Origin: Streptomyces sp. CBMA152
GTDB taxonomy: Bacteria > Actinomycetota > Actinomycetes > Streptomycetales > Streptomycetaceae
Length of the DNA stretch: 64,000 bases
Direction of reading: 5' to 3'
Assembly (NCBI RefSeq): GCF_014596475.1
Contig: NZ_MECJ01000025.1
Location: forward strand, 186,001 to 250,000
Shown piece by piece: positions 46,776 through 56,216 of this stretch. Position 1 is the stretch's first letter; each line of letters opens with the position of its first letter. Below the pieces are notes generated by a model. The model had not been told where the DNA came from. It searched no databases and saw nothing but the letters and a program-made list of their open reading frames with translations. The position numbers were made by a program, and so were the translations under genes.

Positions 46776-48806
46776 TCAGTCGTTGCCGTTGCCCGGGGTC
46801 GTCTTCTGGATCTGGAGCAGGAACTCCGCGTTGGACTTCGTCTGCTTCATCTTGTCCAGCAGGAGCTCGATCGCCTGCTGCTGGTCGAGCGCGTGCAGCA
46901 CCCGGCGCAGCTTCCAGACGACGGCCAGCTCGTCGCTGCCGAGCAGGATCTCTTCCTTACGGGTGCCGGACGCGTCCACGTCCACCGCCGGGAAGATGCG
47001 CTTGTCGGCGAGCTTGCGGTCGAGCTTGAGCTCCATGTTGCCGGTGCCCTTGAACTCCTCGAAGATCACCTCGTCCATGCGCGAGCCGGTCTCCACGAGC
47101 GCGGTGGCGAGGATGGTCAGCGAGCCGCCGTCCTCGATGTTGCGCGCCGCACCGAAGAAGCGCTTCGGCGGGTAGAGCGCGGTCGAGTCGACACCACCGG
47201 ACAGGATGCGGCCGGAGGCCGGGGCCGCCAGGTTGTACGCACGGCCCAGACGGGTGATCGAGTCGAGCAGCACGACCACGTCGTGGCCGAGCTCCACCAG
47301 ACGCTTGGCGCGCTCGATGGCGAGCTCGGCGACCGTGGTGTGGTCCTCGGCCGGGCGGTCGAAGGTCGAGGAGATGACCTCGCCCTTGACCGACCGCTGC
47401 ATGTCGGTGACCTCTTCCGGACGCTCGTCGACCAGGACGACCATCAGGTGGCACTCGGGGTTGTTGTGCGTGATCGCGTTGGCGATCGCCTGCATGATCA
47501 TGGTCTTGCCGGTCTTCGGCGGGGCCACGATCAGGCCGCGCTGGCCCTTGCCGATCGGCGACACGAGGTCGATGATCCGCGTGGTCAGCACGCCCGGGTC
47601 GGTCTCCAGACGGAGCCGGTCCTGCGGGTAGAGCGGGGTGAGCTTGTTGAACTCCGGGCGGCCACGGCCCGAGTCGGCCGCCATGCCGTTGGAGGAGTCC
47701 AGGCGCACCAGCGCGTTGAACTTCTCGCGGCGCTCGCCGTCCTTGGGCTGGCGGACCGCGCCGGTGACGTGGTCACCCTTGCGCAGACCGTTCTTGCGGA
47801 CCTGGGCGAGCGAGACGTACACGTCGTTCGGGCCCGGCAGGTAGCCGGACGTACGGATGAACGCGTAGTTGTCCAGGATGTCCAGGATGCCCGCGACGGG
47901 GATCAGGACGTCGTCGTCCGCGACCTGCGGCTCGGCGCCGAACTCCTCGCGGCCACCACGGCGCCCGCGACGGTCCCGGTACCGGCCACGGCGGCCGCGG
48001 CGGCCCTCGTCGTCGAAGTCGTCCTGCGGGCCGTTGTTCTGCTGGCCCTGCTGGCCGCCCTGACGCTGCTGGCGCTGGCCGCCCTGACCCTGCTGGTCGT
48101 CGCCCTTGCCGCGGTCGCCGCGCTGGCGGTCCCCACGGTCGCCGCGGTCCCCGCGGTCTCCCCGGTCGCCGCGCTGGCGGTCCCGGCGCTCGCCGCGCTC
48201 GCCACCGCGCTCACCGCGGTCGCGGCGCTCGCGCCGGCCCTCGGCGGTGTCGACGGCGTCCGCGGCCTTGGCCTCGGGCTGCGCGTCGGTCTTCGACTCG
48301 GCCTTGACGTCGGCCTTCGCCTGCGGCTCGGCCACGGCGGTCGACGACTCCGGGGAGCCGGCGGCGGCGGTGGCGCGACGGCGGCGGCGCTCGCCGACGG
48401 GCTGCTCGTCGCCCTGGTCGGAGACCTTGGCGGACGGCTGGCCGGGGATCTCGATCTGCTGCTGGGCGGCAGGCTTCTCGGCGGCCTCGTCACCCGTACG
48501 GGCCTTGGAGGTGGCGCGGCGCTTCGGCTTGGTCTCGCCCGCGTCGGCCTTGGCCGGTGCGGAGGAGGAGCCGCCTGCCTGCGCCTCCTTGATGACCTCG
48601 ATCAGCTGGCTCTTGCGCATCCGCGCGGTGCCCCTGATGCCGAGGCCGGACGCGACCTGCTGCAGCTCGGCCAGGACCATGCCGTCGAGGCCGGTGCCGG
48701 AGCGGCGGCGCCGTGAGGTGGTGCCAGAGGCAGCACCTGCGGCGGGCGCGGCGCTGTCGACAGAAGTGTCGGCTGTCACGCCCATCAGATCGGTGGTGTC
48801 GCTCAC
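46776..48806 (-). CDS. rho: Transcription termination factor Rho
   Basis: A 676-residue hexameric RNA helicase. I chose the GTG at 48804-48806 (VSDTTDLMG) with GGAAGGA before it. The N-terminal Rho domain (LAELQQVASGLGI...RMRKSQLIEVI) is separated from the RNA-binding domain by an actinobacterial insertion of about 85 residues (about 185-270) made of Arg/Asp/Gly/Gln repeats. The P-loop APPKTGKT is near residue 428, and the ATPase motif LLDSITRLGRAYN follows. The ending is standard. Confidence 0.97.
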   Translation of the reverse strand: MSDTTDLMGVTADTSVDSAAPAAGAASGTTSRRRRSGTGLDGMVLAELQQVASGLGIRGTARMRKSQLIEVIKEAQAGGSSSAPAKADAGETKPKRRATSKARTGDEAAEKPAAQQQIEIPGQPSAKVSDQGDEQPVGERRRRRATAAAGSPESSTAVAEPQAKADVKAESKTDAQPEAKAADAVDTAEGRRERRDRGERGGERGERRDRQRGDRGDRGDRGDRGDRQRGDRGKGDDQQGQGGQRQQRQGGQQGQQNNGPQDDFDDEGRRGRRGRYRDRRGRRGGREEFGAEPQVADDDVLIPVAGILDILDNYAFIRTSGYLPGPNDVYVSLAQVRKNGLRKGDHVTGAVRQPKDGERREKFNALVRLDSSNGMAADSGRGRPEFNKLTPLYPQDRLRLETDPGVLTTRIIDLVSPIGKGQRGLIVAPPKTGKTMIMQAIANAITHNNPECHLMVVLVDERPEEVTDMQRSVKGEVISSTFDRPAEDHTTVAELAIERAKRLVELGHDVVVLLDSITRLGRAYNLAAPASGRILSGGVDSTALYPPKRFFGAARNIEDGGSLTILATALVETGSRMDEVIFEEFKGTGNMELKLDRKLADKRIFPAVDVDASGTRKEEILLGSDELAVVWKLRRVLHALDQQQAIELLLDKMKQTKSNAEFLLQIQKTTPGNGND

Positions 48807-49206
48807 GAAGGGTCCTTCCCTGGAGCGGACGTCGGCCTGTCTGGCTCGGCGACCGGTTGTGCTGTCCGAACATGGCCCGTGACCTGGGGTCACTGACCGT
48901 GCCGGGGCGGTGGTCCGCCGCGTACGGCGGAGAGATAAACGTGCGTGGGGTCCGGCCCGAGTTCCCCTACTCGGCCCCCTGGGAAAAGCGGGGGGTGTCG
49001 TGCCGGTTCCGGAGCGTGCTCGGAAACTGCTCAGGCAGGCTGCGCAGGCAGTTTGGGAGGCTCCCGGAAGAATGGCGGTCCCTGAAGGGGACACGAAGCA
49101 CCGCGCCACAATGACGACCGATGCAGACTTGAGGTTAACACTACCGGATCCAACAAACATTCCCCCTCTCGTTCACCGGCAAGCCGCGCGCCCCCTCCGC
49201 CTGGCC
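48807..49206 (-). promoter_or_regulatory. rho leader region, 400 bp without a separate gene
   Basis: The gap between thrB and rho. Read leftward it holds a promoter-like TAGTGT near 49140 and then about 330 nt of leader. The rho frame stays open for 118 codons upstream of the chosen start, but without coding-like composition. A long leader fits autogenous control of rho by premature termination, as known in other bacteria. Confidence 0.4.
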
Positions 49207-50124
49207 CTATGAGCCCAGCGGCAGGACGCTCGCGCCCGTGGCGTCGAGGCGGAGCCGGTTCGCGGCCCACCCCTCACCTGCCAGCCGTGCGACCTTGTCG
49301 GCCGCACCGTCCTCGACCAGCGCGAGCACCGTGGGGCCCGCGCCGGAGATGACTGCGGGGACACCGTCCGCCCGCAGCCGGTTGACCAGCGCCACACTCT
49401 CGGGCATCGCCGGTGCCCGGTATTCCTGGTGGAGCCGGTCCTCGGTGGCCGGGAGCAGCAGCTCGGGGCGCCTGGTCAGCGCCTCCACGAGCAGTGCCGC
49501 ACGCCCGGCGTTGGCCGCCGCGTCCACATGCGGGACGGTGCGCGGCAGCAGCCCCCTCGCGGTCTCCGTCAGGACCGGCTTCCCCGGTACGAAGACCACC
49601 GGAACGATGGAATCCGCCGGGTCCATCCTGATGGCCCGCGCCGCTCCCCCCTCCATCCAGGAGAGCGTGAACCCGCCGAGCAGACAGGCGGCGACGTTGT
49701 CGGGGTGGCCCTCGATCTCGGTGGCCAGTTCGAGCAGCGCCGCGTCGTCGAGCCGTGCGTCGCCGCCTATCGTCACCGCGCGCGCCGCGACGATGCCGGC
49801 GCAGATGGCGGCCGACGAGGAGCCCAGGCCCCGGCCGTGCGGGATGCGGTTGGCGCAGACGACCTCAAGTCCCCGCGGCTGCCCGCCGAGCAGGTCGAAC
49901 GCGGTGCGCAGCGAACGTACAAGAAGGTGGCTCTCGTCGCGGGGCAGCGTCTCGGCGCCCTCGCCCGCGATGTCGATGTGCAGGCCGGAGTCGGCGACGC
50001 GGACGACCACGTCGTCGTACAGCCCCAGTGACAGGCCGAGGGAGTCGAAACCCGGGCCGAGGTTGGCACTGGTGGCGGGGACGCGCACCCGTACGGCGGC
50101 GGCGCGGAATGCGGGACCGGCCAT
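49207..50124 (-). CDS. thrB: Homoserine kinase
   Basis: A 305-residue GHMP kinase that phosphorylates homoserine, fourth step from aspartate to threonine. Motif 1 is VRVPATSANLGPGFDSLG, the ATP loop is PHGRGLGSSSAAI, and motif 3 is ISGAGPTVLAL. I chose ATG 50122-50124 with GGAGAG upstream; the frame runs further out to 50193. It follows thrC by 265 bp in the same direction. Confidence 0.95.
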   Translation of the reverse strand: MAGPAFRAAAVRVRVPATSANLGPGFDSLGLSLGLYDDVVVRVADSGLHIDIAGEGAETLPRDESHLLVRSLRTAFDLLGGQPRGLEVVCANRIPHGRGLGSSSAAICAGIVAARAVTIGGDARLDDAALLELATEIEGHPDNVAACLLGGFTLSWMEGGAARAIRMDPADSIVPVVFVPGKPVLTETARGLLPRTVPHVDAAANAGRAALLVEALTRRPELLLPATEDRLHQEYRAPAMPESVALVNRLRADGVPAVISGAGPTVLALVEDGAADKVARLAGEGWAANRLRLDATGASVLPLGS

Positions 50125-50389
50125 CGCTCTGATGACTCTCCTTGTGAGACTGCTGCGAGGTTTTCGAAGAGGTACCCAAGGCCCGACGGCCACGTGGGCA
50201 ACTGCACCGCGGCATATGCGGCGGGGCGGGTTGGGTACAGCCTATCGAAGGAAGGTTCTGTGGCGACATAGGGCGCACAGGAGGCGCACGATGCGTGTCG
50301 CGAGCCCCCTATGCCCCTACGTGCCGTGTTGCGCGGGTTTATGCCCGGGGCGCATGCAGAGCGCCCCGCGCGGAACCCGTACGACCTGA

Positions 50390-51448
50390 TTACACCAGGC
50401 CCAGACGCTGTGCGGCAGTAGCCGCGTCCACCGGAACCGTGACCGGCTGCGGAGCACCCGCGACTGCCCAGTCCGGGTCCTTCAGACCGTTTCCGGTCAC
50501 CGTGCACACGATCTTCTGGCCCGGGTCGACCAGCCCCTGCTCGGCGGCCTTCAGCAGACCGGCGACCGACGCGGCCGACGCGGGCTCCACGAAGACGCCC
50601 TCCTGCGAGGCGAGCAGCCGGTAGGCGCGCAGGATCTCACGGTCCGTCACCTCGTCGATGAGACCGCCCGATTCATCGCGCGCGGCCACCGCGAACTCCC
50701 AGGACGCGGGGTTGCCGATGCGAATCGCGGTGGCGATGGTCGAGGGGTCCTTGACCACCTCGCCGCGCACGATCGGCGCCGAACCCGAGGCCTGGAAGCC
50801 CCACATACGAGGCGTGTGGGTGGACACCTTGTCCGCCGCGTACTCCCGGTACCCCCGCCAGTACGCCGTGATGTTGCCGGCGTTGCCCACGGGAAGGACG
50901 TGGATGTCGGGCGCGTCACCGAGCGCGTCCACGATCTCGAACGCGGCGGTCTTCTGGCCCTCGATACGGACCGGGTTGACCGAATTGACCAGCGCCACCG
51001 GGTAGTTGTCCGAGAGGTTGCGCGCCAGGGTCAGGCAGTCGTCGAAGTTCCCGTCCACCTGGAGGATCTTCGCGCCGTGCACCAGCGCCTGGCCCATCTT
51101 GCCGAGCGCGATCTTGCCCTGCGGCACCAGGACGGCACACACCATCCCGGCCCGTACCGCGTACGCGGCGGCCGAGGCGGAGGTGTTGCCGGTGGAGGCG
51201 CAGATGACCGCCTTCGCACCCTCCTCCTTCGCCCGGGTGATGGCCATGGTCATACCGCGGTCCTTGAAGGACCCGGTGGGGTTGGCACCCTCGACCTTGA
51301 GGTGCACCTCGCAGCCCGTGCGCTCGGAGAGCACCTGCGCGGGCACGAGCGGCGTACCGCCCTCGCGGAGGGTGACGACCGGGGTCGTAGCGGAGACGGG
51401 GAGCCGGTCCCGGTACTCCTCGATGATTCCGCGCCACTGGTGGGTCAT
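50390..51448 (-). CDS. thrC: Threonine synthase
   Basis: A 352-residue PLP enzyme that converts O-phosphohomoserine to threonine. The PLP Lys62 lies in GANPTGSFKDRGMTMAI; the phosphate cup is PVGNAGNITAYW. The length is that of the short class. It is six bases downstream of hom, so they share a transcript. Confidence 0.96.
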   Translation of the reverse strand: MTHQWRGIIEEYRDRLPVSATTPVVTLREGGTPLVPAQVLSERTGCEVHLKVEGANPTGSFKDRGMTMAITRAKEEGAKAVICASTGNTSASAAAYAVRAGMVCAVLVPQGKIALGKMGQALVHGAKILQVDGNFDDCLTLARNLSDNYPVALVNSVNPVRIEGQKTAAFEIVDALGDAPDIHVLPVGNAGNITAYWRGYREYAADKVSTHTPRMWGFQASGSAPIVRGEVVKDPSTIATAIRIGNPASWEFAVAARDESGGLIDEVTDREILRAYRLLASQEGVFVEPASAASVAGLLKAAEQGLVDPGQKIVCTVTGNGLKDPDWAVAGAPQPVTVPVDAATAAQRLGLV

Positions 51449-51454
51449 TGCTCG

Positions 51455-52747
51455 TTACTCCCCTTCAACACGCATGATGCTGGCGACACCCCGCACGGTG
51501 TCGAGCTTGCGCAGGGCGTCCACGGTCCCGGTGAGGGCCGCGTCGGCCGCGCGGTGGGTCACGACGACGAGGGAGGCCTCGCCGTCCTTGCCCTGCTGGC
51601 GCACGGTGTCAATGCTGACCCCGTGCTCGGCGAAGACGGTGGCGACCTGGGCGAGCACGCCCGGTTTGTCGGCCACGTCCAGGCTGATGTGGTAGCGCGT
51701 CACGACGTCGCCCATGGGACTCACGGGCAGCTGCGTGTACGCGGACTCGCCGGGTCCGGTGGACTCGGCGAGCTTGTTGCGGCAGACCGCGACCAGGTCG
51801 CCGAGAACGGCGGACGCGGTGGGCGCGCCGCCCGCGCCGGGCCCGTAGAACATGAGCTGTCCGGCGGCCTCGGCCTCGACGAAGACGGCGTTGTACGCGC
51901 CGCGCACGGAGGCCAGCGGGTGGTCGAGCGGAATCATCGCGGGATGCACGCGCGCGGTGACGGACCCGCCGTCGGCGGCGCGCTCACAGATGGCGAGCAG
52001 CTTGATGGTGCAGCCCATCTCCTTCGCGGAGGCGAAGTCGGCGGCGGTGACCTCGGTCATACCCTCGCGGTACACGTCGTCGAGGCGTACGCGCGTATGG
52101 AAGGCGATCCCGGCGAGGATGGCGGCCTTGGCGGCGGCGTCGAACCCTTCCACATCGGCGGTGGGGTCGGCTTCGGCATACCCGAGGGCGGTGGCTTCGT
52201 CCAGAGCCTCCTGGTACCCGGCGCCGGTGGAGTCCATCTTGTCGAGGATGAAGTTGGTGGTCCCGTTGACGATGCCGAGCACCCGGTTGACCTTGTCCCC
52301 GGCGAGGGACTCGCGCAGCGGCCGGATCAGCGGAATGGCGCCCGCGACGGCGGCCTCGTAGTACAGATCCCGACCGTGCTCGACGGCGGCGGCGTGCAGC
52401 GCGGCCCCGTCCTGCGCGAGCAGCGCCTTGTTGGCGGAGACGACGGAGGCGCCGTGCGAGAAGGCGGTGGTGATGAGCGTACGAGCAGGCTCGATGCCGC
52501 CGATGACCTCCACCACCACATCGATGTCGCCGCGTTTGACGAGGGCGGTGGCGTCGGTGGTGACGAGGGCGGGGTCGATGCCCTCGCGCACCTTGGAGGG
52601 CCGGCGGACGGCGACACCGGCGAGCTCGACGGGCGCGCCGATGCGCGCCGTGAGGTCGTCGGCGTGCGTCGTCATGATGCGCGCCACCTCTGAGCCGACC
52701 ACTCCACAGCCCAGCAGCGCCACCTTCAGCGGACGCGTACGCATCAT
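51455..52747 (-). CDS. hom: Homoserine dehydrogenase
   Basis: A 430-residue NAD(P)-dependent dehydrogenase that makes homoserine, branch point to threonine and methionine. The N-terminal Rossmann loop is ALLGCGVVGSEVARI, the catalytic centre NFILDKMDSTGAGYQEALDEATALGYAEADPT, and the C-terminal ACT domain (YHISLDVADKPGVLAQVATVFAEHGVSID) is for allosteric control by threonine. Two adjacent ATGs after GAGG are possible starts. Confidence 0.96.
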   Translation of the reverse strand: MMRTRPLKVALLGCGVVGSEVARIMTTHADDLTARIGAPVELAGVAVRRPSKVREGIDPALVTTDATALVKRGDIDVVVEVIGGIEPARTLITTAFSHGASVVSANKALLAQDGAALHAAAVEHGRDLYYEAAVAGAIPLIRPLRESLAGDKVNRVLGIVNGTTNFILDKMDSTGAGYQEALDEATALGYAEADPTADVEGFDAAAKAAILAGIAFHTRVRLDDVYREGMTEVTAADFASAKEMGCTIKLLAICERAADGGSVTARVHPAMIPLDHPLASVRGAYNAVFVEAEAAGQLMFYGPGAGGAPTASAVLGDLVAVCRNKLAESTGPGESAYTQLPVSPMGDVVTRYHISLDVADKPGVLAQVATVFAEHGVSIDTVRQQGKDGEASLVVVTHRAADAALTGTVDALRKLDTVRGVASIMRVEGE

Positions 52748-52795
52748 CCGACCTCGTTTCCTTCTACCAGCTTGAATGCGATCCAGTCTCACTCA

Positions 52796-52881
52796 CCGGA
52801 CGGGGATTTCCGCCCCCCGTCCGGATCCCGAGACGCTTATTCCATTATTGAGCGCTGTCGGCCTTTCGGCCGACGTCTCGG
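52796..52881 (-). promoter_or_regulatory. Nested hairpins between lysA and hom
   Basis: In the 144-bp gap: a 10-bp stem CCGGACGGGG/CCCCGTCCGG (52796-52824), a seven-base hairpin GTCGGCC/GGCCGAC (52857-52874), and an outer pairing CCGAGACG/CGTCTCGG (52828-52835 and 52874-52881) that competes with its last base. This is a terminator for lysA or an attenuator for hom. Confidence 0.5.
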
Positions 52882-52891
52882 TCGAACAGCC

Positions 52892-54283
52892 TCACCCGAC
52901 ATCGAGCCGCAGGAGGTCCTCCTCGGTCTCGCGCCGGACGATCACCCGCGCCTCACCGTCGCGCACGGCGACGACGGGCGGGCGAAGGGCGTGGTTGTAG
53001 TTGCTGGCCATGGAGCGGCAGTACGCCCCGGTGGCCGGCACCGCGACGAGGTCGCCGGGGGCCAGGTCGGCGGGCAGGAACGCGTCCCGCACCACGATGT
53101 CCCCGCTCTCGCAGTGCTTGCCGACGACCCGTACCAGCATCGGCTCGGCGTCGGAGGTGCGCGAGACGAGCGCGACGGAGTACTCGGCGTCGTAAAGGGC
53201 GGTCCGGATGTTGTCCGACATCCCCCCGTCCACACTCACATACGTACGCAGCCCCTCCAGCGGCTTGATCGTCCCGACCTCGTACAGCGTGAAGGCGCTG
53301 GGCCCGACGATGGCGCGCCCCGGCTCGACGGAGATACGCGGCGTACGCAGCCCGGCGGCCTCGCACTCACGGGAGACGATCTCGTTGAGCGCCTTGGCGA
53401 TCTCGTGCGGCTCGCGGGGGTCGTCGTCGGAGGTGTACGCGATACCGAGCCCACCACCGAGGTCGATCTCGGGCAGCTCCACCCCGTGCTCGTCGCGTAC
53501 CTCGGCGAGAAGCTGCACGACGCGACGGGCGGAAACCTCGAAACCGGCCATGTCGAAGATCTGGGACCCGATGTGGGAGTGAATCCCGATGAGTTCGAGC
53601 CCGTCGAGCTTCAGAGCGCGCCGCACGGCCTCGGCGGCCTGTCCCCCGGCCAGCGCGATGCCGAACTTCTGGTCCTCGTGGGCGGTGGCGATGAATTCAT
53701 GGGTGTGCGCCTCGACACCGACGGTCACACGGATCTGAACGCGCTGACGCTTGCCGAGGCTGTGGGCGATGTGGGCGACGCGAACGATTTCCTGGAAGGA
53801 GTCGAGAACGATGCGCCCCACTCCCACTTCAACAGCCCGCAGAATTTCGTCTTCGGACTTGTTATTGCCATGGAAAGCGATGCGTCCGGCGGGCATTCCG
53901 GCGGAGAGGGCGGTGGCGAGTTCGGTGCCGGAGCAGACGTCGAGGTTGAGGCCTTCTTCGTGCAACCACCGCACGATGGCTCGCGAGAGGAACGCCTTCC
54001 CGGCGTAGAAGACATCGGCGTCCTTGCCGAAGGCCTCGGCCCAGGCGCGGCAGCGGGCGCGGAAGTCGTCCTCGTCGAGGAAGTAGGCGGGGGTGCCGAA
54101 CTCCTCGGCGAGCGCGGTGACATCGAGCCCGCCGACGGTGGCGACACCGTCGGCGTTGCGGCCGACCGTCTGCGACCAGACCTTCGGGTCAAGGGAGTTG
54201 AGGTCGGCGGGCGGCGCCGAATAGTGCCCCTCAGGAAGGACATCTGCGTGACGGGGCCCGGCGGGGTGTGCGGAACGGCTCAT
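52892..54283 (-). CDS. lysA: Diaminopimelate decarboxylase
   Basis: A 463-residue fold-III PLP enzyme, last step of lysine synthesis. The PLP Lys96 lies in VFYAGKAFLS; further signatures are DVCSGTELATAL, HGNNKSEDEI, GIHSHIGSQI, and the C-terminal Cys/Tyr site GKHCESGD and VAVPATGAYCRSMASNYN. It follows nrtL by 16 bp and precedes hom. Confidence 0.96.
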   Translation of the reverse strand: MSRSAHPAGPRHADVLPEGHYSAPPADLNSLDPKVWSQTVGRNADGVATVGGLDVTALAEEFGTPAYFLDEDDFRARCRAWAEAFGKDADVFYAGKAFLSRAIVRWLHEEGLNLDVCSGTELATALSAGMPAGRIAFHGNNKSEDEILRAVEVGVGRIVLDSFQEIVRVAHIAHSLGKRQRVQIRVTVGVEAHTHEFIATAHEDQKFGIALAGGQAAEAVRRALKLDGLELIGIHSHIGSQIFDMAGFEVSARRVVQLLAEVRDEHGVELPEIDLGGGLGIAYTSDDDPREPHEIAKALNEIVSRECEAAGLRTPRISVEPGRAIVGPSAFTLYEVGTIKPLEGLRTYVSVDGGMSDNIRTALYDAEYSVALVSRTSDAEPMLVRVVGKHCESGDIVVRDAFLPADLAPGDLVAVPATGAYCRSMASNYNHALRPPVVAVRDGEARVIVRRETEEDLLRLDVG

Positions 54284-54299
54284 TGCTGTCTCTCAACTC

Positions 54300-55382
54300 T
54301 CACAGGTATTCGGGTACGCGGATGCCGAACAGGGACAGGCCACCGGCCAGCACCGCCCCGGCGGCTTCGGCGAGCGCGAGCCGGGCACGGTGGGCGGCCA
54401 AGGGTTTCTCGTCACCGAGGGGCAGCACACAGTGCTGAAAGTCGAGCAGAGCGTCGGCGACACCTTCGAGATGCCGGGCGACCCGGTCGGGGGCACGGAG
54501 CTCGGCGGCGCGGAGGAGGGTGGAGGGGTGATCGGCCAGGTGGGTGAGGAGGGCGGTTGCGGCGGGGTGGGGGGCGTTTGCGCCGTGGCTTGCCGCCGGG
54601 CCGAGGTCGCCGGGGGCGGTTGCTGCGGTGGTGCCCGGGTCGCCGGGGGCGCCGGGGCCTGCCGCCGGGCCGAGGTCGCCGGGGGTGCTGGTGAAGCCGA
54701 GGGCGTGGGCGTTACGGGTGAGGGCGCGGGTGCGGGCGTACGCGTAGCGCACTCGGAAGTACGGGTTGCTGTCGCGCTGGGCGAGGAGCTCGGCGGCGGG
54801 GGCGGGCCGGTCGTGCGGGGCGGCGCGGAGGTAGGCCCACCGGGCGGCGTCGGGCCCGACGAGGTCGGGGAGGGCGGGCTCCGGCAGAACGTGCAGCCGC
54901 TCGGCACCGTCCGGTCCCATGGCGGCGGTCGCTCCCTGCGAGCGCAGCAGCGCCACAACAGCTGAGGTGAGGGCGAGGGCGCGGGGCTCGGTCACGGCGG
55001 CGAAGGCGATGTGCTGCCCGGCGAGGGCGTCGCCGTGCCCGTATCGGGGTCCGAACGCGAGGACGCTACGTACGCACTCCTCCTGGGCGGACGCGGCGTC
55101 GAGCGTGAAGTTCAGGAACCCGGGTCCGCTGATGTCGACGCGGGCGACCCCGGGTGCGTCGGCGAGCCGCCCACGCAGGGCCTCGGCCACGGCGCGGGGG
55201 GAGAGCCCGGAGGCGGCGGCGAGCTTGAGGGCGACGGCACTGGCGTAGTCCCCGCCCCCACCGGGCCGCGGCCGCTCCACCTTCACGTCCCGTTCGGCGG
55301 GCACGTCCACACACAGCACACCCTCGTCGACGGCGCTGCGCACGGCACGCACGACGGTAAGGGAGAGCTCGGCGGGGGTCAC
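54300..55382 (-). CDS. nrtL: ArgS-related anticodon-binding protein NrtL
   Basis: A 360-residue relative of arginyl-tRNA synthetase without its catalytic core. The N-terminal part matches the ArgRS Add1 domain (VERPRPGGGGDYASAVALKLA; DISGPGFLNFTL). The C-terminal part matches the DALR anticodon-binding domain (DSNPYFRVRYAYARTRALTRNAHAL to the end FGIRVPEYL). The HIGH and KMSK motifs and the Rossmann fold between them are missing. A Gly/Pro/Ala linker with repeated PGDLGPAA units sits inside the DALR part. GTG start at 55380-55382. It lies 16 bp before lysA, and a receiver gene separates it from a tRNA-Arg. It may bind tRNA-Arg without charging it (inference). Confidence 0.85.
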   Translation of the reverse strand: MTPAELSLTVVRAVRSAVDEGVLCVDVPAERDVKVERPRPGGGGDYASAVALKLAAASGLSPRAVAEALRGRLADAPGVARVDISGPGFLNFTLDAASAQEECVRSVLAFGPRYGHGDALAGQHIAFAAVTEPRALALTSAVVALLRSQGATAAMGPDGAERLHVLPEPALPDLVGPDAARWAYLRAAPHDRPAPAAELLAQRDSNPYFRVRYAYARTRALTRNAHALGFTSTPGDLGPAAGPGAPGDPGTTAATAPGDLGPAASHGANAPHPAATALLTHLADHPSTLLRAAELRAPDRVARHLEGVADALLDFQHCVLPLGDEKPLAAHRARLALAEAAGAVLAGGLSLFGIRVPEYL

Positions 55383-55769
55383 GGGACAAGCGTATGGGAG
55401 AGGGGGGGTGGGTCGGCCAACCGGTTTCGCGATGTGAACGGGGGCGTGCCGGGGGGCGGGGTGACGGGGTGGGGGTCGGGCAGGGTGGTGGGGTGCGGCT
55501 CGGTGGGGGCGGGGGTGGAGCCGGGGGTCGGGCGGGGTGGCGGGTGCGGCCCGACTGCGCGTGGGCAGGGGCACGGGCGCCCGGCGGGCGGGGGGGGCGG
55601 TCGGACAGCGCGCGGGCAAGGGCATCGGCGCCCGGGCGGGGCGGGACAGAGAGATAAGGGGATGGGGCGGGGGGCGGGGCGCCAGCCCACTGCGGACCGA
55701 GGCGGACCGGGGTCAACCGGGGACTCAGGCCGGCAGCCCCCAGGCCTCATCCACGGGTCCCCTCCACAC
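55383..55769. other. G-rich low-complexity gap, no gene supported
   Basis: Between the receiver gene and nrtL. The plus strand is full of G runs of four to eight; the minus (transcribed) strand is therefore C-rich. Open frames here lack any recognisable protein. It could fold as G-quadruplex DNA or act as a Rho-loading site on the transcript (inference). Confidence 0.5.
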
Positions 55770-56216
55770 TCATCCTCTGGAGGTGCCGGCCGCGCGCCCG
55801 GCTCGGCCGGGCTGCCTGTTGCCGTCGGGAGACGGCGGAGCCTCCCGATGCATCAACTGTCGTACGACCTTGACCAGCTCGGCCGGCTCGAAGGGCTTGG
55901 CCAGGAACGCGTCGACGCCGGCCGCGAGCCCGGTCTCGACCTCGTACTGCGTACACGCACTGACGATCGCGAGCGGCAACCGACTCGTACGCGGATCCGA
56001 CCGCAGCCGCGCGGCCGTACGCAGCCCGTCGAGCCGTGGCATCACGACGTCCAGAGTGATCACATCAGGACAGACCCGATGCACCACTTCCAGACACTCG
56101 GCACCATCGGCCGCGGTCACGACCTCGAAGCCCTCCAGCTCGAGGTTGACCCTGATCAGCTGCCGGATGACCTTGTTGTCGTCGACAACAAGCACCCGGC
56201 CGGACACGCCTGACAC
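55770..56216 (-). CDS. Single-domain response regulator
   Basis: A 148-residue receiver with no output domain. The acidic pair is Asp12/Asp13, the phospho-acceptor is Asp56 in DVITLDVVMP, and Lys107 lies in DAFLAKPFEP. A basic, Gly/Arg-rich tail of about 25 residues follows the domain. Such CheY-like proteins work by protein contact or phosphorelay. No kinase gene is nearby. It lies between nrtL and the tRNA-Arg. Confidence 0.9.
   Translation of the reverse strand: MSGVSGRVLVVDDNKVIRQLIRVNLELEGFEVVTAADGAECLEVVHRVCPDVITLDVVMPRLDGLRTAARLRSDPRTSRLPLAIVSACTQYEVETGLAAGVDAFLAKPFEPAELVKVVRQLMHREAPPSPDGNRQPGRAGRAAGTSRG

Noticed and set aside
48807..49160. An N-terminal extension of Rho by 118 codons
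   Set aside because: The extra residues are Ser/Thr/Arg/Cys-rich without family match, and the GTG at 48806 has a good ribosome site.
55394..55657. An 87-codon plus-strand frame in the G-rich gap
   Set aside because: Almost only Gly, Arg, Val and Ala from G runs; not a protein pattern.
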